DNA of 64,000 nucleotides. It comes from Ulota crispa (taxonomy: Eukaryota > Streptophyta > Bryopsida > Orthotrichales > Orthotrichaceae). The notes beneath the pieces are model-generated. The model had not been told where the DNA came from. It searched no databases and worked only from the letters and a program-made list of their open reading frames with translations. The first letter of the stretch is position 1. The number at the start of each line of letters is the position of its first letter. The position numbers and the translations under genes were made by a program. The stretch covers positions 14,696,501 to 14,760,500 of the forward strand of contig OY987244.1 of NCBI GenBank assembly GCA_963920765.1, written 5' to 3'. Positions 11,887 to 24,332 of the stretch are shown in pieces.

Positions 11887-14800
11887 ATGGGCGCAGGAGC
11901 TGGCGCTGCAGCTGCCCTAGGCAAGAACGAGCTGTCGGCGCGTGGCGTAGTACTGGGAAAAGCTCAGGGCGAACTTAGGTGCTGCATTTAAATTTGTATA
12001 TGATAGAGTGTTGGTCGAGTGTTTGCTGCCGTGTGTGCCACCGTATGAGGACGTTGACGGTTTCGTGGTTGCCGTGGATGCGGAAACGGAATTTGGATAA
12101 GTGAAACAAGTCCTTGCATTCCATTTCGACTCAGGCGAGATGTTGCTATTCGGGAGGAGCGCAGAAGGGAGCTAGAGTTTGTGGAGAAGGTATCGTTCGG
12201 AGTATTCTGTGTGAACGTTGGAAGGTGGCGGTGGCTGTGGATTCGTCACTGTTTCAGCGGCCAATGGTATCGTGCAGGCCGGTGTAGACCCGGGGGCGTG
12301 CTTGTGCGTGCACGGTGGAGAGGATTTGGATTTGGAATTTGGGGAAGCTGTTCCGGTTGCGTGGCAGTGTCCTTCACGGACGACCCGGTGGGCTGAGCGG
12401 TCATTGAGGTGTGTGCGGATTCGAGACGTTTGGTGCCTTGGCGCGTGTTTCTGTGGGCGATGTGGCTCGTTCTATCGTCTTTCTCTTTGTCTCTCTGACG
12501 AAGGCATAGCCCGCGTGTTTTAGCGAAGGCGAGGGAGGCGGAAGCCAGAATTTGGTGGCCGCTGGAGAAGCTGCCACTTGGAACGGACGAGGTGCGGGGG
12601 AACGAGGGGCGGCAGACGAGGAGGATTTGGAGAAATCTCCGGAGATCGAACCCGGGGGTGCGAACCGGATCGGTAGTCGAGACGGAGTGGATCGGGCGTC
12701 GAGAGCGAGCGACGCAAAAGCTGGAGCAGTCGGGGAATGTGTTGGTGGGGAGTGGGTGGGATCCGGAAGTCAGATGCATGTGAAAAGAAACAGACCTCGG
12801 AGTCAAAGCGTGGGCAACGGACATGCAGCACCTAAGGTGGCGGAAAACGCGGTGGTTCCGGACAGTGCCATAGCGGATGTGGAGAGCAAGACAGCGTCGG
12901 TGTCCGCAGAAAATGAAGCGATGTTGGACGTGAGCTACGAAGCGCTGCCGCGTCAAAGCCCGCACGGTCTGACGAGGAAATGGAGCGGTTTGATCAGTAG
13001 TCAGGAATTCGAGGCCGGGAAGGAGGCGAGGTGCGGACCGGTGTCGGAGCAGGTCGCAGCGGCAGACCTGAGCTCGAGGGAGCCCAGTCCCACTCATCAT
13101 TTATCTGTACAGCTGGGCGATGGGTGGGTGGATTCGAGCGTGGACCCGGATAAGCGAGAACGAGCGAGTCCGCGTGTAACGAGCGCGGTGCCGGTGGACG
13201 GTCCCACGCCACATGTACAGAGAGTGGGCGAGCTCGGGGGGGCGGTCGGTCCGGCATCTCCCAAGAGCGTGGAGGACACACTCGTGGTAGAATCGGGTTC
13301 CGGAAACTGGAAGGAGGAGAGCGGAGCAGTGGGTCAAGCTGGAAACCAGCAGGTTCGAACGGAGAGGAAGGAAAGGGTGGGCGCGTCTTTGATGGAAAAG
13401 GTGGGCGACGTGCACAGAGTGGACGGAGGGAACGTGTTGCATGCCAACAGCGGCGCGGATGTTGTCGGGGTCCCGAATGTGCATAGGAATGCGGGAGTGA
13501 TGAAGAAGCCCGCTTCTTCGAGGGGAGGAAACCACGGCAGGTTGGCGGGCAGAGACAGGGTAGCACAGGAGGAGAAGAGGGGAGGCGTGCACCAGGTGAG
13601 GGTGAAATGCGAGGACGGGGTGGCCGAGAACAGAGCCAGGCCTTGTGCCGCAGACGCAGAGCCAGGCGGACAGCAGAGCAGCGGCGGTCCAAGTTGTCAG
13701 GAGGAGCTGCGAGCGGAGGGGCAAGCGGGCGCCGTGGTGGGCGGGATGCCGAGAGCCATAGCTAGGTCGTCGAGCGTGTCGGGTTCGTCGAATTGCAAGT
13801 ACCCCGGCGCAGTGGTCCCTCGGGAGAAGGAACAGGATCCGTCGGTGCAAGCGGACGCGGAGAGACGCAGGGCAGAAGTGCAAGCGATAGTGAACAGGGC
13901 GCACGAGGACTACGTGCTGGAGGAGGCCGAGAACCTCGAGGTGGGCCGGATGTCCGGTCCCGCTAGCGCTTTGGTTTTGGTCGGGTAATTGCTGTGGGTG
14001 GATGGAGACGTGTCCGTGAACGCGCAGAACTGACGGTGGTGGCCGGGGTGATTTGGTGTGTGTTTGTCAGACGAAGAGGAAGTTGTTGGAGAAGTGGCAG
14101 TGCGTGAAGAAGTGTTCGGATCCGGCAAGACGGAAGAGCCATTGGGATTTTGTGCTGGAGGAGATGAGCTGGCTGGCAAAGGACTTTTCCCAGGTATGGA
14201 CAGCAACTGGTATCGCGACTTTGTTTGCTGGTGTGTGCGTGAAATTGGGAGGAGTGGCGTCTGGTAAGAAGTGAGCTCGCCTCTTGGATTTGTCCGAGTT
14301 ACGTGGGCAGCGTTGACCAGGAGCAGTGGTTGCCATTCGGTAAGGTGGTGGCAGGAGTATTCGTCGCTGGACATGGACGAAATACAGCGGCAACGAGGCT
14401 GCAGTTGGTTTCCATGGGTATCAGGAGAGCTTGAGATACTCCGTGAACATGCGTGGGAAGTGAGCGGTGTGGTTTCTCAGAGGTGTGGTTGGTGTGAATG
14501 TGTGCAGGAGCGCAGGTGGAAGATGGAGAGCGCCGCTCGCATCTGCCACAGCGTGGCATACGAGAGGAACAAGGACGAGTATGTGGCGGTGGACTTGGCG
14601 AAGAGGCAGCGCAACCGGGCGAGCTTCTTGGCGTTCGCCGTGAACAAGTTCTGGCGCACGGCGGAAGCAGCGTTGACGAGAGGGAAGCCCGGAGGTTTGA
14701 TTTGCGACAAGAGCGTGAAGGAAGAGGAGACCGGAGACGACGCAAACGAAGCCGTTCCGATGGACGTGGACGTGCCGACCCCGAGAGAGGTAATCCTTCC

Positions 14801-17800
14801 CCTCGATATTGGATAGTTGGAAGGGAGGCCACTGGTAATCCGGTAGCGGCGTCTTCGAGGATTCACGCAGCTGCTGTGTCCAGCATTGGTGGTCTTGGCG
14901 CGTGTGGTGTGATTTTAGAAAAGTGTGGCGACGACGCAGGTCGATGAGGAGTGGCAGAGAAGTCCGATCCAGCTGACATGAGCATTGTTGTTTTCTCTGA
15001 GCAGGGTCCGAAGAAGTCATGGCAGTGCGCAAAAGCGGAGGAGGATTCGTTCGGCGTGAAGAGATACGCTGTAAACTATCTGAAGGTGATCGGGTGCGGA
15101 CGGCTGGCGCAAGCCGTGGCTCCGGTGACTCCGGAGCAGTATTTCGAGTGCAACGGCATTCCGTATTTCTTCGACCAGGAGCGTTTTTGTAAGGTGAGGA
15201 TCGGACAGCCTCACGTTCCGCCCAGTGGGCGTTGGCACCTGGAGTGCGGCACGGGGCGTGCTTGCTGTCGCTGGTCCGTTTTGGGCGATCACGGATAGCC
15301 CGTGGTCGGCCGAGCGGACGATTTATTCGCGGGCAGGGCAGATGTTCCGATGGCTGACGATCCGTGGGTTTGGTGTGCTGGAGCAGGAACTGTTGTATTA
15401 TACGGTGCCCGTGGGGGCGATGGAAACTTATCGAGTGTCGATCGAGATGGAGAGGTCGAGAGCCGAAATGGTAGGTTTCGGGGGCTGTTTCCGTGTGGTG
15501 GGTGTGCTTGGATTGGAATGTGTAGAACTAAGATGAGGAATGTGGCCTTGGAGATCGATGGTATGCGCTTCCTGGGAGTTGGAAACCCGAGCACGTACTG
15601 TGGACACGAACGAGGAGTGAGACGTTGGAGTGGTAATTGACGTTGTGGTACGTTTGTAGGAGTATGAAGAGAAGCGTGCAACAGCGGTCTTGGAGGCAGA
15701 GGCACTGGCAGCCGCCGATGCGTCGGGAGATGCATCTCTGGGAAGCGATTTCGGGTTTTCTGACTTTCTGGTGGACGGAGGTTCGCAAGAGTACGAGTTC
15801 CCGTCGAACTTCATGGGCGAGGGAGGTCACGCGCGGATTTCGAAAAAGAAGCGGAAGAAGATTCTGAAGAACAGCAATGCCGGCAGAAGGCTGGAGGGGA
15901 TGGCGTTGCAAGGTACGCCGCCGTGGCGCCGTGGATGCGGGGATCGTAGTTTCGGGTGTCCGGTTCTTCGTAGCGGGTCAAGTTGGTTTCGTCCTCCGTT
16001 TCGGGGGTACGTTGTTTTGAGTTTTGAAATGCAGTCGTTCACGTACTAAAAGGCAATTCCGGGGGTTTTCAGGATTTTCGTACCAATCTTCAGGTATGTC
16101 CACTCCCGACATGGGATTGCAGTCACCTGTGGTGACCGGGAAACGGTCGCTGCCGGGAGAGTTGGGATCCAACAGCGTGCCTGGAAGCATACCGGTGAAG
16201 CGAGCACGATCTTCGGCCACTAACCTGCGACCGCGTGCGAGTCACTCGTGCATTTCACCAGGTATGGTGCTCGGTGATGGTGGGTTTGGGATGCGGGCTT
16301 GTGTTTAGTGGCGGACCTTTTTCTGTGCTCGCGAGACAGTGGTTAGGCAGGCCAGTCTCTTAGGTCGGGACTCCGGTGCTCGCTTTGGTGACGAGGTAGC
16401 TGGAGCCGGTGACGATTGCATCGCAAACCTTCTGGTTCGCGGGCGTGGTGGTGTGGGATGTACCGCAAGTACCTTTGTCCCCCCGCTCGTGGCTCCGTTC
16501 CCTGGCAGTGAGCGGAGCAGGAACCCGAACGGCAGTCCATGTGGGCAGCCATGGCTCCAGGGCTCAATGTTGGGGCGTGATGAAACTCCTTTTTCCAAGG
16601 GTGGGTCGGTTTCTGAACCGCGGTGGTTTTTTGTCAGGTACAGCAGGAGGGTATCCACGAACGGGGCTGGAATCGCAGGAGCCGCAGGAAGATGAAGACG
16701 GGGGCATGCCGGAGGGGTGCAAGAGATCGGACTCCGCCAACGACATTGCCGGCAGCAAAACGCAGGGAGTGGGTGGAATGGGCGGTGGCGGTTTCGGGAC
16801 GAACAAATTGAAGAAGAAGAAGAAGACGAAGGCTTTTCCGGGGCTGTCGAACTCGAGGCCTTTCGAAGGGGGGTTTTCTGCTGGTCCGCCGGGGAAGGTC
16901 CGTACGGGTGCTTTCTGCCCCCAGTCGCAGCGCGTCGGCATGCAGAGCGCAGTCTCGTGGTGTGTGTTTGTTTGATATATGGTGCCCCGGTGGGAGAATG
17001 TACGCGTGGGGTGGGCGGAATCCTCCCCGCGCGAAGTGCGATATGTACGGCCACGCTGAGTGCTGATAGAGCTGTTTTGGGTGTGCAGGGTGGCGATGGC
17101 GACTGTCAGGACCTTGTACGTCTGGAGCAGGTACCAGGATATGGCATGCTTTTTTGCGTTGATAGTGTCTGGGGCCGGTATGTGAATCGCGTGGTGTCCA
17201 CCGGGGCTTTGGAACGGAGTCCCTGGTCTGGTCGGTAAGGAAGCGCCGCGAGTCTCAGCGCGTGTGCTGGTTTCTAAGGTTTTTGTACTGTCAGCGATGT
17301 CTTTCGGGGCCGTGTGGAAGATGCGAGGAGTGTCATCAGAAGCGTGGAATCTAACAGTGTGTGATGGGCTTTTTGGGAACAGATGAAGTGGAAAGGGGAA
17401 CCGAGTTGGCCGCTTCCCGTGACATCGTCGGACGCAAGTCTAGGCAAGGCGCCCAGCATCCTACGATTTCCCCTCATTCTTCTTGGCACTGTCACGGTCG
17501 GTTTGGCTAGGAAGGAAGAGGTCTGTGCGTCCGGGGCGTATCCTGGAGCAGCATGTGTGGTGGTTAGTAGGTGTTTGTCCCGGCGTGGAGGTGTAGCGTT
17601 CTAACGGGGTGCGTTGCATGGAGCAGGAACACCGACGGATACGCCGGGAACGCCCGGGTCGCAGGGTGTGTCAGGGCAGCAGAATGCGAAGAAGCAGAAG
17701 TCGCTGAAACAGACGGAGATAAATTCGGAGGCAGCCACTCCAGCCTCCGCGTCGAATGTGCACACGAGCCAGGCGCTGGCGTGCGCACCGACCGCAAGCA

Positions 17801-20800
17801 AGCTGCTGAAGCAGAGCAGCATGCGGGACCGGAACCGCAGGGCCCGGCCAAATAAGGTGAGGATGTGGTTGCGGAGGTCATATGACCGTGTGGGCGTCCG
17901 TGGTGTTTCCCAGGTGTTTGGAGTATGTGGGCAACCTTGGCCATTGGCACTGTCGTGGGAGTGGGTCGGGAAGGTTGTTTCTGTTGAGGAGGTGTGTCGT
18001 CTTGCGGCGCCCGCGAGGTTCTGACCGACGGCGTTGTGTGCAGGTTCCGACGAATGCACCAGCCGGCGTGGGGATCCCTTGGTCGACGAGCGAAGATCAA
18101 GTAAGTCCGAGCTGGGTGCTTGTTTGGTGCAGACAGGAGGGTGACGAGGAGCTGGTTTTGAGGGCGTGTGTTTGTGGGTGAAGGGGGGATTGGTCGATGC
18201 ATGTGATGGCTGCTTGGGATTGTAGAACAAAGTTGGCCGTGCTGTTTGTTTTCGTGCATAGTCTGTGGGAGTTGCGTGGTACTGCGAGCACTCGGGTTGG
18301 CGGTGACGTGGCCGGAAGACACGGAATGCGGATGGGAAGCACGTTGACTAAAGCCCTGGTGTTTTTGCGTCGTGGTGCAGGCAATTCTGGCTCTGGTGCA
18401 CGATCTGGGCCCGAACTGGGAACTGGTGAGCGACGTGTTGAGCTCGAACTCGCAGATAAAGGTACGTCAAGACAACTCCCCCGGTAGAAGTGGTAGATGG
18501 AGTTACCGGTTGTGCGTTGGCATTGGAGTGACAGAACGCGCAGCTGGTGGGCGCTTGGGGAAGTACGAGGGTTTGTTTGCGATTTGTGGCAGCGGAAAAG
18601 TGACGGTGTGGAGGTGGCATTTGCAGGGTATCTTCCGAAAGCCGAAGCAGTGCAAGGAGCGACACACAGCTCTGACGGAGAGATCCGGTGCAGACGGGAC
18701 GGAAAGCGTGGAGGACCCAAGTTCGTTGCCGTCACAGGGTTCGAAGGTAAGTGTCGTGAGACGCTGTCCTGGAGACTTGGGCAAACACGAGGCGGCAATG
18801 ATTTGAGTGGAGGGAACGAGGGAAACGAGTCCGCACTGTGTAGGTAGTGCGTTGTCCGAAGAGTTGGATTGCGCGCGCATGGTGTAGCTCGGACCCGTGA
18901 GTGGTTGGGAGTGCTGTCTGCTGAGGTATTGTGGCATGGGTGGTAACCAGTTTGCGTGATGGTGTGCAAAGCAGGGGAACGTGAAGGGTCCACGCGTTCA
19001 CGGCGTACCAGAGGAGGACAGTCTGAAGCATCTGGAGTGCATCGTGCAGCTGGTGTCGAAACACCGGGCGCGGAAAGTTTCGGTGAGGACTGGATCACCT
19101 TGTTGGTGGGTTTTCTGCTTTGAGAGAGCTGGGCAGAACCGACGGCGTCCAAAAGCAGTAGAACGCGAGCATTTTTGTGCGTTGAATGGGTCTGAGATGG
19201 TCACGGTGTGGCTGGTGTCCCGAGAGCGAGACAGTGTGAATCAGGTGCTTTTTCCCGGTGTTTGTGGGGTTGGGTTGACGGAGCGCTGACCGCGAGCGTT
19301 GGTGTGCGTGGTTGTGCAGAGCGACAGTCAAGACCAGAAGAGTCTGGGCGTGCAGCACCCGTCTCACGGGATCGCGATCTCTCAGTTCTGCACCGGCGGG
19401 CCTCCAAAGTGAGTGATCGAGAACCTGGTTTTGCCGGAGATAGAGCTGCGTGTGGCGTGGTGTCGTGGTGAATGTGTTCGGCTGTCGTACGGTTGCTTGA
19501 GGGAGTTGGGCAGCTTCATGCGCGGGCTTTGTGGGATCCGTCGAGTGTGAAGCAGCGTCCGTTGTGTCTGTTGATGATGATGATCTGTGTTGATGATGAT
19601 GGTGTGGACGGGTTGTATAAGTGTTGGGTGGGCACTCAACGTTTGGTGGGACATGTGTTTTGATGACAGTCCTTTGGATTTGTGTGATCGAGTGACGAGC
19701 AACGAGGATGCGAGTTCACACTCGTTCCCTGTCCAGCCTGCACAGGGGAGCGCGCTAGGACCTCCGATGGTTGCCGGTTCCGCGATGAGACCGCCGTCGG
19801 GAGGGTTGCCGCTGCTACCCGGCAGCAGCGGGTTCAACCTGGGGCAACCTTCGGTGTCGTCGTCCGCCGCCATGAGCGCCGCGGCTGCACGGTAAGGAGA
19901 CGACGTTGTGAGACTTGTGGTTGAGCGTGTGAGTGGAGTGTAGCTTTGCCAGTTTGGCGACGGCAGAAGTGGTTTGGAGATGTTTTGACGTGCTGGTGAT
20001 TTTGCTGGCTGGCGCGTGCCGATGGGTTTTGTGGAAGTGACGTAGGCAGTGGTTGTCGTTCGTGCTCTCGGACAAGTGCCGTGTTTCGGATCTGATCCTT
20101 CTTCGCGCAATTGTACGGAGCAGACTGTAATACGTGGTAGGTCGGTGGTGTAAAGTCTGCGAGGGTAGTCGCAGGTCCTGCGCCGTGGCGATCAGAAGGA
20201 GAAGTAAACGGTGTTGTGGTTGTGGGTTGCAGAGACGCACAGCGGTTCACGACGAGGTTGTCACCCGAGGAAGCCACTCGTCTGCGAATGGCGGCAGGCA
20301 GCCTATCGGCGTACAACGCACGGCGGCTGCAACAGCAGGCGGTGAGCGGGGGACTGCCGATCCTGAACGGGTTGCCGAGTCCGAGCGAGCTGCCGATGCT
20401 TCCCGCAGGCGGCAGCGGGGCAATGTTGGGTGCGCTGAGCCGCGGTCTGTCGCTGCCTCGGGCCGGTCTGCCGAGCATGGGGTCGCCGGTGGTTTCGAAC
20501 ATGGTTTCAGGTGGTCTGAGCGGCATGGTAGCTCCGGCGGGGAGCTTCGGGCAACCGAACATGTCGAGGAGGACCGGCAATCTTCTGGGCATGCTGCGGG
20601 TAAGTCTGGAAACGCGCCGAGTATGGCGATTGGGGTGACATTTGACATGGTCACGGATGCTTTTACCTGCGTCGTCGTTGCTGCCCAGTTGCGTGGTGTC
20701 TCAGGTGTGAGGAGTGCGCGCGAATCAGAAAGTGGGCACTCCTTGCACCTGTGTCGAGGGCCTTACTGGTCTGCACGAGAGGATGCCGACCCGAGACACC

Positions 20801-21320
20801 GCGTTGGTACGTGGTTGGAGGTTTGGTTTGGTTAGAACACGGAGTTGAGAGCGGATGGTTGTTGCAGGTGGGAGCGTGCACGGAGGAGCAGCGGTTGCAG
20901 ATCCTACAACAACTGCAGTTGCAAGCCCAACAAGGGGACAGCCAAGCTGCTGTGGCGCTGTCGAATATGAGCAGCGACATGGCTGCGATGAGTTCTTCCC
21001 CGCCACAGGTGATGATCCGGGCAGATAGTGAGAGCGTTTGCTTAGTTTTGGCGCGGGGCGCCTTGGTGTGATCCGCTTGGCTGGCCGTAAGGCGACGGGC
21101 GATGGCGAAGCTTTGCAGCAGCATTGCCATGTTTAGAACGGGGGTGGGGATTTGGTGTTGATAGATCGTGAAGGGAGGCGAGTGATGAGTGATATAGTCG
21201 GTGCAGTGTCGATTTGAGAGGAAGTTTAGCAGGAGGGGATGGTGATGGCCATGATTGTGGTCTGAACGTGTGGTGACGTTTGAATTGCCCACAGCCGTTC
21301 TCCCCTCAGCATCAGCCTCT

Positions 21321-21351
<31 letters not shown>

Positions 21352-24332
21352 CAGCTGTTCCAGCAGCAGGCGCAAGCACAGCCACAGCAGCAAGCGGCGC
21401 AGCAGCAGCAACAGCAGCAAGTGCAGAACCAGCAACGAAACCAGTTGGTAACTGTTTGTGATATGTAGCATGGGGAACGGCGCTAAAGTTTTGCTAGGAA
21501 GCCGCGGTACCCGGAAAGAGCTCGGACTGATTGTGAGCGTCTGTGGGTGGTGTGCAGCAGCTGCAGCAGCAACACATGCAGATGCAAGCAAATCCGACGC
21601 AGGTGTATTACGCTGCAGCTGCGGCGGCGCGTATGAAGGAGCACCAACACCGGCAGCAGCAACAGCAGCAGAAGCAGAGGCTGATGGGGGCTGTTCCGCA
21701 AGCGCAGCACGGGCTGGCACCACCTCACGTACCAGGCCTTCCTCCGCAGCAAGTGGGTTCTCAGGCGCACCTGCTACCCCAGCAAGCGCAACACAACGGC
21801 ATCCAAAAGCAGGTGGGTCCCCAGGCAGGTTTGGGCCCGTCAGCGCCAGCTTCGCCGGCCGGGTCGGGGCAGTCGAATCCTGCAAGCTTGCCTGCCGAGC
21901 AGCTGGGGCCGAGCACGGCGTCATCGAGGCCACCGCAGGGAAAGCAAACGCAGACGCCGCAGTCGATGCTGCAGCATCAGGCGAGTCAGAGGAATCCGAC
22001 GGGGCCGAGCCGAGGAGGCGTGGCGCAAGAGGTGTCGGTGCAGACGGGACAGGGGGGCTCGTTTCCCAATAGCGAAAGCAAGCAGGCGGCGAGCGAGGCA
22101 GGCGAGCAGACGCAGCAAGCGGGACAGAAGATGCAGCAAGCGTCCGGACAGGGGCAAGGCGGGAGTGCGTCTCATCCTTCGGGCGTCCCTCAGAGCAAGG
22201 GGCCCGTGCAGTCGCAGGCGCAGCAACATCAGCAGATGCCTCAGGTACACCCTCCTTGAAGCACGTGAGATGTCGCGAGTGCAGAGCACAGTATGTGCCA
22301 CCTTCGTCGGAGCCGCAGGATCGACCAACCTGAGGTCCTCCGGGCACCGAAGCAGGCAGTTTTGGGCGTGTGTGCAGTGGTCGGGTGAGTCGCATCGCGC
22401 TTTGCTGAGAAAGTGACTCGTTGTGAGTGCAGGGCGGGGTTCTGAAGCAACAACAAGGAGTGCCGGTGCATCCAGCCGGTCAAGGCGGTGCGCCGCAGGC
22501 TGGCGCAACAGCAATGGCGAGCCAGCAAGTGCAGCAGCAGCCGTCAATGGTGGCGGGAGCGCTGCAAATGCAGCGAGGCCAGGCGGCCCAGGCACAGCAG
22601 CAGCTACAGCAGCAGCAGGCGCAAAGGAGGTGAGTGCTTTCATCTGAGAGATAGAAACGATGAGATGGGGCTGAAAGTGGGTGCTCACGAGCCTCTCGTC
22701 AGGCAGGTCGAGGGCGGGTGTGCCCCTCCCCGAGAGCGGACGATGGTGCACGTAGCCGGGCGGAGTAGTCGTTTTCCGGACATGACGCGTAGTGGTGGAC
22801 TGCCACGTTCTTTGGGCTCTACGAGCGAGCATGCGAGATGATGCAGTTTGCACGTCCTGAGTGGGTGTACCGTATTGGGCTTGGGATGTTTGTGTGATTT
22901 TCCGATTGCGTTTCCAGGGTTGAACGATGAGATTGTATGGGTACAGGTTGCAGACGCGACATCTGGGTGTGAATCCGTTGGGCATCCCGATGCCAGGACC
23001 ACTGGGAAAGACAGGAATGCAGCAGACAGGGCAAGCGGCTTCGTCGCAGACGGCAGGCCTGGCGAACCACAACCCGTACCAACTGGGCGGAGGAGGCGCA
23101 GTGTCGATGGGCAACCCCGTGGGGTCGAGCAACCCGAGCTCACACGGCGTGGCGGTGAACTCGAGCACGATGGGAGTACCACCTTCGACGCAGTGGAAAT
23201 CCGGTCAAGGCAACACGCCGCTGTCCGGGGGATTGTACAACCTGACGAGGACGAACCACGCGGGAGGGCCAGGCCAAGTGTCCGGGTCGGCGCTGCAGCT
23301 GCCTTCCGTGAACGGGTCGTCGCACGGGAAGCCGTTGGTAGGCATGGCACAGGGCGCCGGTGCGGGCGTGGCGGGCGCGCAGAAGCACTGCATGAGCGCA
23401 GGGGCGAACGGAAGGGCTGCGTCGGGGGCAGCGCAAGCCGCTCCATCGGGGCAGCGGAGCAGTCTAGCAAACGGGTCGGGGATGGCGTCTGCAGCAGCCG
23501 CGGGAAGTGGTCAAATGAGGCCTCCTACAGGCGGCGCGGTTCAAGGAGGCGGGAGTGGCGTGGCGTACTCGAGAGCATCGGCAGCGGAGGCGAGCAACTC
23601 CACGGCGAGTCCGACGCCGGGGAACAGCGAGCAGGTGGGTGACCGATATGGAAGTTCTGGACCGTCGGTGGTTGTGAAGGGCGAGATGTTTGAAACCTTC
23701 TGGGAGCCCGCGTAGATGGGTTGGGGTCGTACAGAGAGAGAGGGGTGTCGTTGTTGGGGTGGGGAGTCGGTTGGCGTGACCGTGAGCATTTCAGCGCATT
23801 TTTGCGGTGGTGATGTGTCGGGAGACCCGTAGAGGTTCGGAGAGGTCGGTTTTGGTGCGCAGGAGCCAGATCCGGTACGACGAATGTTTTGTGTCATCGT
23901 GCACGATCTGTACTCATAGCGGGAGGGTGTTGTGCACCGCGGGTGACGATTAGCAGCTCCGTTTTGAAGGGATGGTGAGTGGCCATGGGCATCGAGCCTG
24001 GCACTCCCACGCCGGTCGTGCGATGAAGTCGGTACGAGGTCTGGAGTAGGCGAGTTGGTGTTGGTAGCATGGGTCAGTACTGGGGACGGAATGAGGTCTG
24101 AAACGGTTGCGGTGTGGTGTGCGTCATCTCACGGATTTGGGATGGGCGTTGTTTGCAGGCCGCGCCAGCGTCTGGTGCACCGATATCGCCGAGACCTGCC
24201 GCCGCCGTCGCCGCCGCGTCGACCGCGTCAGGCTTGGGTGGAGGAAGCGGTTCGTCCGGGAGCTCCGCAGTGCCGTCCGGTGGGCGCGGTCCAGGAGTTG
24301 CAGAAGCGACGACTCCGGCGTCGTCGTCGTAG
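11887..24332 (+). CDS. EAF1: EAF1-like NuA4 histone acetyltransferase scaffold (HSA and SANT domains)
   Basis: Plant EAF1 is the scaffold of the nuclear NuA4 H4/H2A.Z acetyltransferase. Coding exons with consistent phases: 11887-11978, 12135-12189, 12278-12387, 12524-13940, 14071-14193, 14508-14789, 15005-15193, 15387-15470, 15660-15912, 16073-16261, 16638-16897, 17089-17130, 17383-17500, 17627-17856, 18044-18100, 18381-18461, 18627-18746, 18975-19082, 19320-19408, 19670-19891, 20233-20599, 20868-21008, 21295-21447, 21558-22244, 22433-22629, 22947-23634, 24159-24332. They sum to 6528 nt, 2175 aa; Arabidopsis EAF1 is about 1950. The N-terminus shows AQGELR then REERRRELEFVEK, a conserved plant EAF1 block. 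The HSA domain (about residues 559-630) has WDFVLEEMSWLAKDF. KKRKKI and KKKKKTK blocks are basic nuclear-type patches. The SANT domain (about 1155-1215) has PWSTSEDQAILALVHDLGPNW and QCKERH. The C-terminal third is Q/G/S-rich. Exons 12-13 and the start codon (11800 is an in-frame alternative) are the least certain parts. Confidence 0.9.
14071..14789 (+). other. HSA domain exons of EAF1-like gene
   Basis: Two exons (14071-14193 and 14508-14789, phase-0 junctions) encode the helicase/SANT-associated domain, which in NuA4 and remodelling scaffolds binds actin and actin-related proteins. Visible signatures are SHWDFVLEEMSWLAKDF, then ERRWK across the intron, and ARICHSVAYE. The intron falls exactly between the Gln of KDFSQ and ERRWK. 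Confidence 0.85.
18044..18746 (+). other. SANT/Myb-like domain exons of EAF1-like gene
   Basis: Three short exons (18044-18100, 18381-18461, 18627-18746) encode one SANT domain. The three spaced aromatic positions are visible: W in IPWSTSEDQ, W in LGPNWELVSDVL and the F/H of IFRKPKQCKERH. In EAF1 this segment is thought to contact histone tails or help assemble the complex. The following ADGTESVEDPSS segment matches the conserved acidic stretch that trails the SANT domain in plant EAF1. Confidence 0.85.
21295..22629 (+). repeat. Glutamine-rich (CAG/CAA) coding region of EAF1-like gene
   Basis: The exons at 21295-21447, 21558-22244 and 22433-22629 contain runs of CAG/CAA codons giving poly-Gln tracts, plus Gln-Ala-rich low-complexity sequence. 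Poly-Q tails are normal in plant EAF1. CAG runs make this the most length-variable part of the gene; the mixed CAG/CAA usage lowers but does not remove slippage. Confidence 0.85.

Noticed and set aside
12246-13904. Long minus-strand open frames opposite the EAF1-like exons
   Set aside because: They are GC-driven shadow frames, Pro/Arg/Ser/His-rich with no domain; the plus-strand exons match EAF1 and splice consistently.
21226-23470. Minus-strand frames up to 415 aa opposite the Q-rich exons
   Set aside because: Complement of CAG repeats gives Leu/Ala-rich shadow translation; no family features.
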